Source: Prado023 sp963697345
GTDB lineage: Bacteria > Actinomycetota > Actinomycetes > S36-B12 > CAIYMF01
DNA: 64,000 nucleotides
Direction: 5' to 3'
NCBI GenBank assembly: GCA_963697345.1
Contig: CAVONS010000011.1
Location: 1-64,000 of the forward strand
The position numbers were made by a program, and so were the translations under genes. This document shows, piece by piece, positions 62,390-64,000 of the stretch. How positions within the stretch are numbered: position 1 is the first letter of the stretch; every line of letters starts with the position of its first letter. Under the pieces are notes generated by a model. The model was not told where the DNA came from. It made no database searches and saw nothing but the letters and a program-made list of their open reading frames with translations.

Positions 62390-63147
62390 GCGCGCACCAC
62401 CTTGGGTCCGGCCGCCTCCAGGTCGGTGACGGCCTGGTCGGACAACAATGAATCGCTGATGACGGTGTCGATGTCGGTCAGGTCGGCCACATGGGCGAAG
62501 TGATCGACGCCGAACTTGGTGTGATCGGCAAGGAGCACCGCACGCCTCGAGCACCTGACGAGGGCTGCCTTGACCGCTGCCTCGGCGCTGTCCGGGGTGG
62601 TCAGCCCCCGCTCGATCGAGAAGCCGTTCATGCCGAGGAAGGCCACGTCGACGTACACCGTCCGCAGGTACTGCAGGGCTGAGTTGTCGACGGTTGCCAG
62701 CGTGCGCCCCCGGACCCGGCCGCCGACGAGCTGCACCTCCAGCGAGCCCCTGCCCGAGAGCAGAGTGGCGATCGGAAGGCTGTTGGTCACGATCGTCAGG
62801 GCCCGGTCGGACGGGATGACCTCGGCCAGCCGGTACGTGGAGGAACCCGCGTCCAGGGCGATCGCGCCCTCCTCGGGCACGAACTTCAGCGCAGCCTGGG
62901 CGATGGCGACCTTCTGGCTCGTGTTGGCCGCCTCCCTGACCGACAGCGCCGGCTCGAATCCCGTCAGGTCCATCACGATCGCCCCACCGTGCACGCGCTT
63001 GAGCACACCCGAGCGCTCCAGGGCTGTCAGGTCCCGGCGCACTGTCTCCGGGGTGACATCGAAGCGCGCGGCGAGCTCGGCCACCTCCACCCGGCCCTCA
63101 GCCCGTGCTCGGCTGACAATCGCCGCCTGTCGCTCTTCCGCATACAT
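62386..63147 (-). CDS. fruR: DeoR family transcriptional repressor of the fructose operon
   Basis: 253 residues. N-terminal helix-turn-helix: YAEERQAAIVSRARAEGRVEVAELAARFDVTPETVRRDLTALERSG. The C-terminal sugar-phosphate-sensing domain has ALDAGSSTYRLAEVI, TIVTNSLPIATLL and DVAFLGMNGFSIERGLTTPD, as in DeoR regulators of sugar operons. Probably released from DNA by fructose-1-phosphate or a related ester. ATG 63147 has CGGAG upstream; longer starts are rejected because they overlap the promoter and operator. Confidence 0.92.
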   Translation of the reverse strand: MYAEERQAAIVSRARAEGRVEVAELAARFDVTPETVRRDLTALERSGVLKRVHGGAIVMDLTGFEPALSVREAANTSQKVAIAQAALKFVPEEGAIALDAGSSTYRLAEVIPSDRALTIVTNSLPIATLLSGRGSLEVQLVGGRVRGRTLATVDNSALQYLRTVYVDVAFLGMNGFSIERGLTTPDSAEAAVKAALVRCSRRAVLLADHTKFGVDHFAHVADLTDIDTVISDSLLSDQAVTDLEAAGPKVVRA

Positions 63148-63208
63148 CTGTATGACTCCGTTTCTGTCTGTATGACCACAGTAGACACCCAATACGAAGC
63201 GATGTCAA
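63141..63208 (-). promoter_or_regulatory. fru operon promoter and operators
   Basis: On the minus strand TTGACA (63208-63203), 17 bases, TCTACT (63185-63180): the best sigma-70 promoter in the window. Just downstream lie two exact 10-base direct repeats, TCTGTATGAC on the plus strand at 63147-63156 and 63167-63176, 20 bases apart. An inverted repeat CATAC-ATCT-GTATG (63141-63154) overlaps the fruR start codon. These are the likely FruR sites, giving autoregulation. Confidence 0.75.
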
Positions 63209-63292
63209 CAGTTTCGGGCAACATTCAGTCAGAGTCGGGCCTAATCCCACAGATACGGGTAGATGCAGGCGCCGTCGCGCTGCATGGATCTG

Positions 63293-63306
63293 TCCGGAGA
63301 ACCGGA
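63293..63306 (-). terminator. Weak hairpin after the amino-acid ABC ATPase gene
   Basis: TCCGG-AGAA-CCGGA directly after the stop codon at 63311. Short stem and no U-tract, so only a candidate. Confidence 0.3.
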
Positions 63307-63310
63307 GCGG

Positions 63311-64000
63311 CTAGAGCCGGCCGGCCTCGTGCACGCGGCGCAGGAAGTCACGCGTGCGCTGGTCCTGGGGGTTGTGCAGGACCGCCTCGGGAGCACCCCG
63401 CTCGACGATGACCCCGGCGGACAGGAAGCAGACCTCGTCGGCGACCTGTTCGGCGAAGCCCATCTCGTGGGTCGCGATCACCATCGTCATCCCCTCGGAC
63501 TTCAGCTCACGCACTGTGGAGAGCACCTCGTTGACCAGGACCGGGTCCAGCGCCGAGGTCACCTCGTCCATGAGCATGAGCCGCGGGGACACGGCCATGG
63601 AGCGCACGATCGCCACGCGCTGCTGCTGGCCGCCGGACAGTCTGTCGGGGTACTGCGTGGCCTTGTCGGCCAGGCCGAACCGCTCCAGCAGCGCCATCCC
63701 CTCTGCCTCAGCCCTGGCCCTGGGCACGTTGTGGACCTTGCGCGGGGACAGGGTGATGTTGTCCAGCACGGACAGATGGGGGAAGAGGTTGAAGGACTGG
63801 AAGACCATGCCGATCTGTCGACGGACCTGGTCGGGATCGACCTCCGGGTCGGTGATGTCCCACTCGTCGAGGCGGATGATCCCGTCGTCAACAGGGGTCA
63901 GCAGGTTGATGCAGCGCAGAAGGGTGGACTTGCCCGAGCCCGAGGCGCCGATCAGCACCGTCACCGTGTGCTCGGGGACCTCGAGTGAGACCCCCTGGAG
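63311..64000 (-). CDS. Polar amino-acid ABC transporter ATPase (5' end cut by window)
   Basis: 230 residues visible; the frame is open to the window edge (LQGVSLEVPEHTV before Walker A). Walker A is IGASGSGKST, the Q-loop is in GMVFQSFNLFPHLSVLDN, the signature is LSGGQQQRVAI, Walker B is RLMLMDEVTSALDP and the H-loop is ATHEM. This matches GlnQ/HisP-type ATPases for polar amino acid import. Only a few N-terminal residues are missing. No partner genes are inside the window. Confidence 0.93.
   Translation of the reverse strand, partial: LQGVSLEVPEHTVTVLIGASGSGKSTLLRCINLLTPVDDGIIRLDEWDITDPEVDPDQVRRQIGMVFQSFNLFPHLSVLDNITLSPRKVHNVPRARAEAEGMALLERFGLADKATQYPDRLSGGQQQRVAIVRSMAVSPRLMLMDEVTSALDPVLVNEVLSTVRELKSEGMTMVIATHEMGFAEQVADEVCFLSAGVIVERGAPEAVLHNPQDQRTRDFLRRVHEAGRL

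Overview
The window is chromosomal DNA from a very GC-rich actinobacterium (class Actinomycetia). The signs are an acyl-CoA carboxylase with an epsilon subunit, a biotin ligase next to it, a PtpB-type tyrosine phosphatase, LpdA-type flavoprotein, TagGH-like exporter, many GTG starts with GTGA/ATGA stop-start overlaps, and many apparently leaderless genes whose TANNNT -10 box lies 6-7 bases before the start codon. The genus cannot be told from the sequence. I see no rRNA, tRNA, CRISPR array, insertion sequence or prophage.

Layout. 1-1.3 kb: the truncated end of a DUF222/HNH nuclease gene with a near-perfect SOS box. 1.3-5.9 kb: a four-gene overlapping operon of two glycosyltransferases and two CDP-alcohol phosphotransferases (cell-envelope glycopolymer or lipid). 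6-14 kb: a membrane protein with its winged-helix regulator, acyl-CoA dehydrogenase, UDP-glucose dehydrogenase, purEK, an ABC-2 polysaccharide exporter and a glutamyl-Q-type synthetase. 14-18 kb: aldose epimerase, a second acyl-CoA dehydrogenase, GtrA, class III cyclase. 18-25.7 kb: birA, accD, accE, an unrecognised 575-residue protein, maf, accA, GNAT. 25.6-33.4 kb: class II amidotransferase and hypFCDE hydrogenase-maturation genes, transcribed after glgX. 33.4-36.2 kb: a repeat-rich gap, tyrosine phosphatase and LpdA. 36-40 kb: a membrane-anchored GH5 hydrolase, GNAT, gamma-glutamylcyclotransferase. 40-52.4 kb: a nucleoside uptake and salvage island (sugar-phosphate mutase, purine nucleoside phosphorylase, deoC, kinase, DUF4921, add, cdd, and a BMP/ABC importer). 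52.5-59.3 kb: methylmalonyl-CoA mutase large subunit, sdhCDAB, D,D-carboxypeptidase. 59.4-64 kb: the fruR-fruK-fruA fructose operon and a truncated amino-acid ABC ATPase.

The genes form coherent modules: envelope polymer synthesis and export; propionate/acyl-CoA metabolism (carboxylase, mutase, acyl-CoA dehydrogenases, succinate dehydrogenase); NiFe-hydrogenase cofactor assembly without the hydrogenase itself; and nucleoside import, deamination, phosphorolysis and pentose breakdown.

A caution: at least ten single-base indels break otherwise well-conserved genes (near 5.50, 5.54, 6.77, 6.87, 7.22, 8.66, 10.39, 10.58, 13.53 and 31.41 kb). Most are concentrated in the first 14 kb, and removing or adding one base restores the family sequence each time. 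They look like sequence errors rather than gene decay. One of them creates a false 1459-residue GlgX-HypF fusion.
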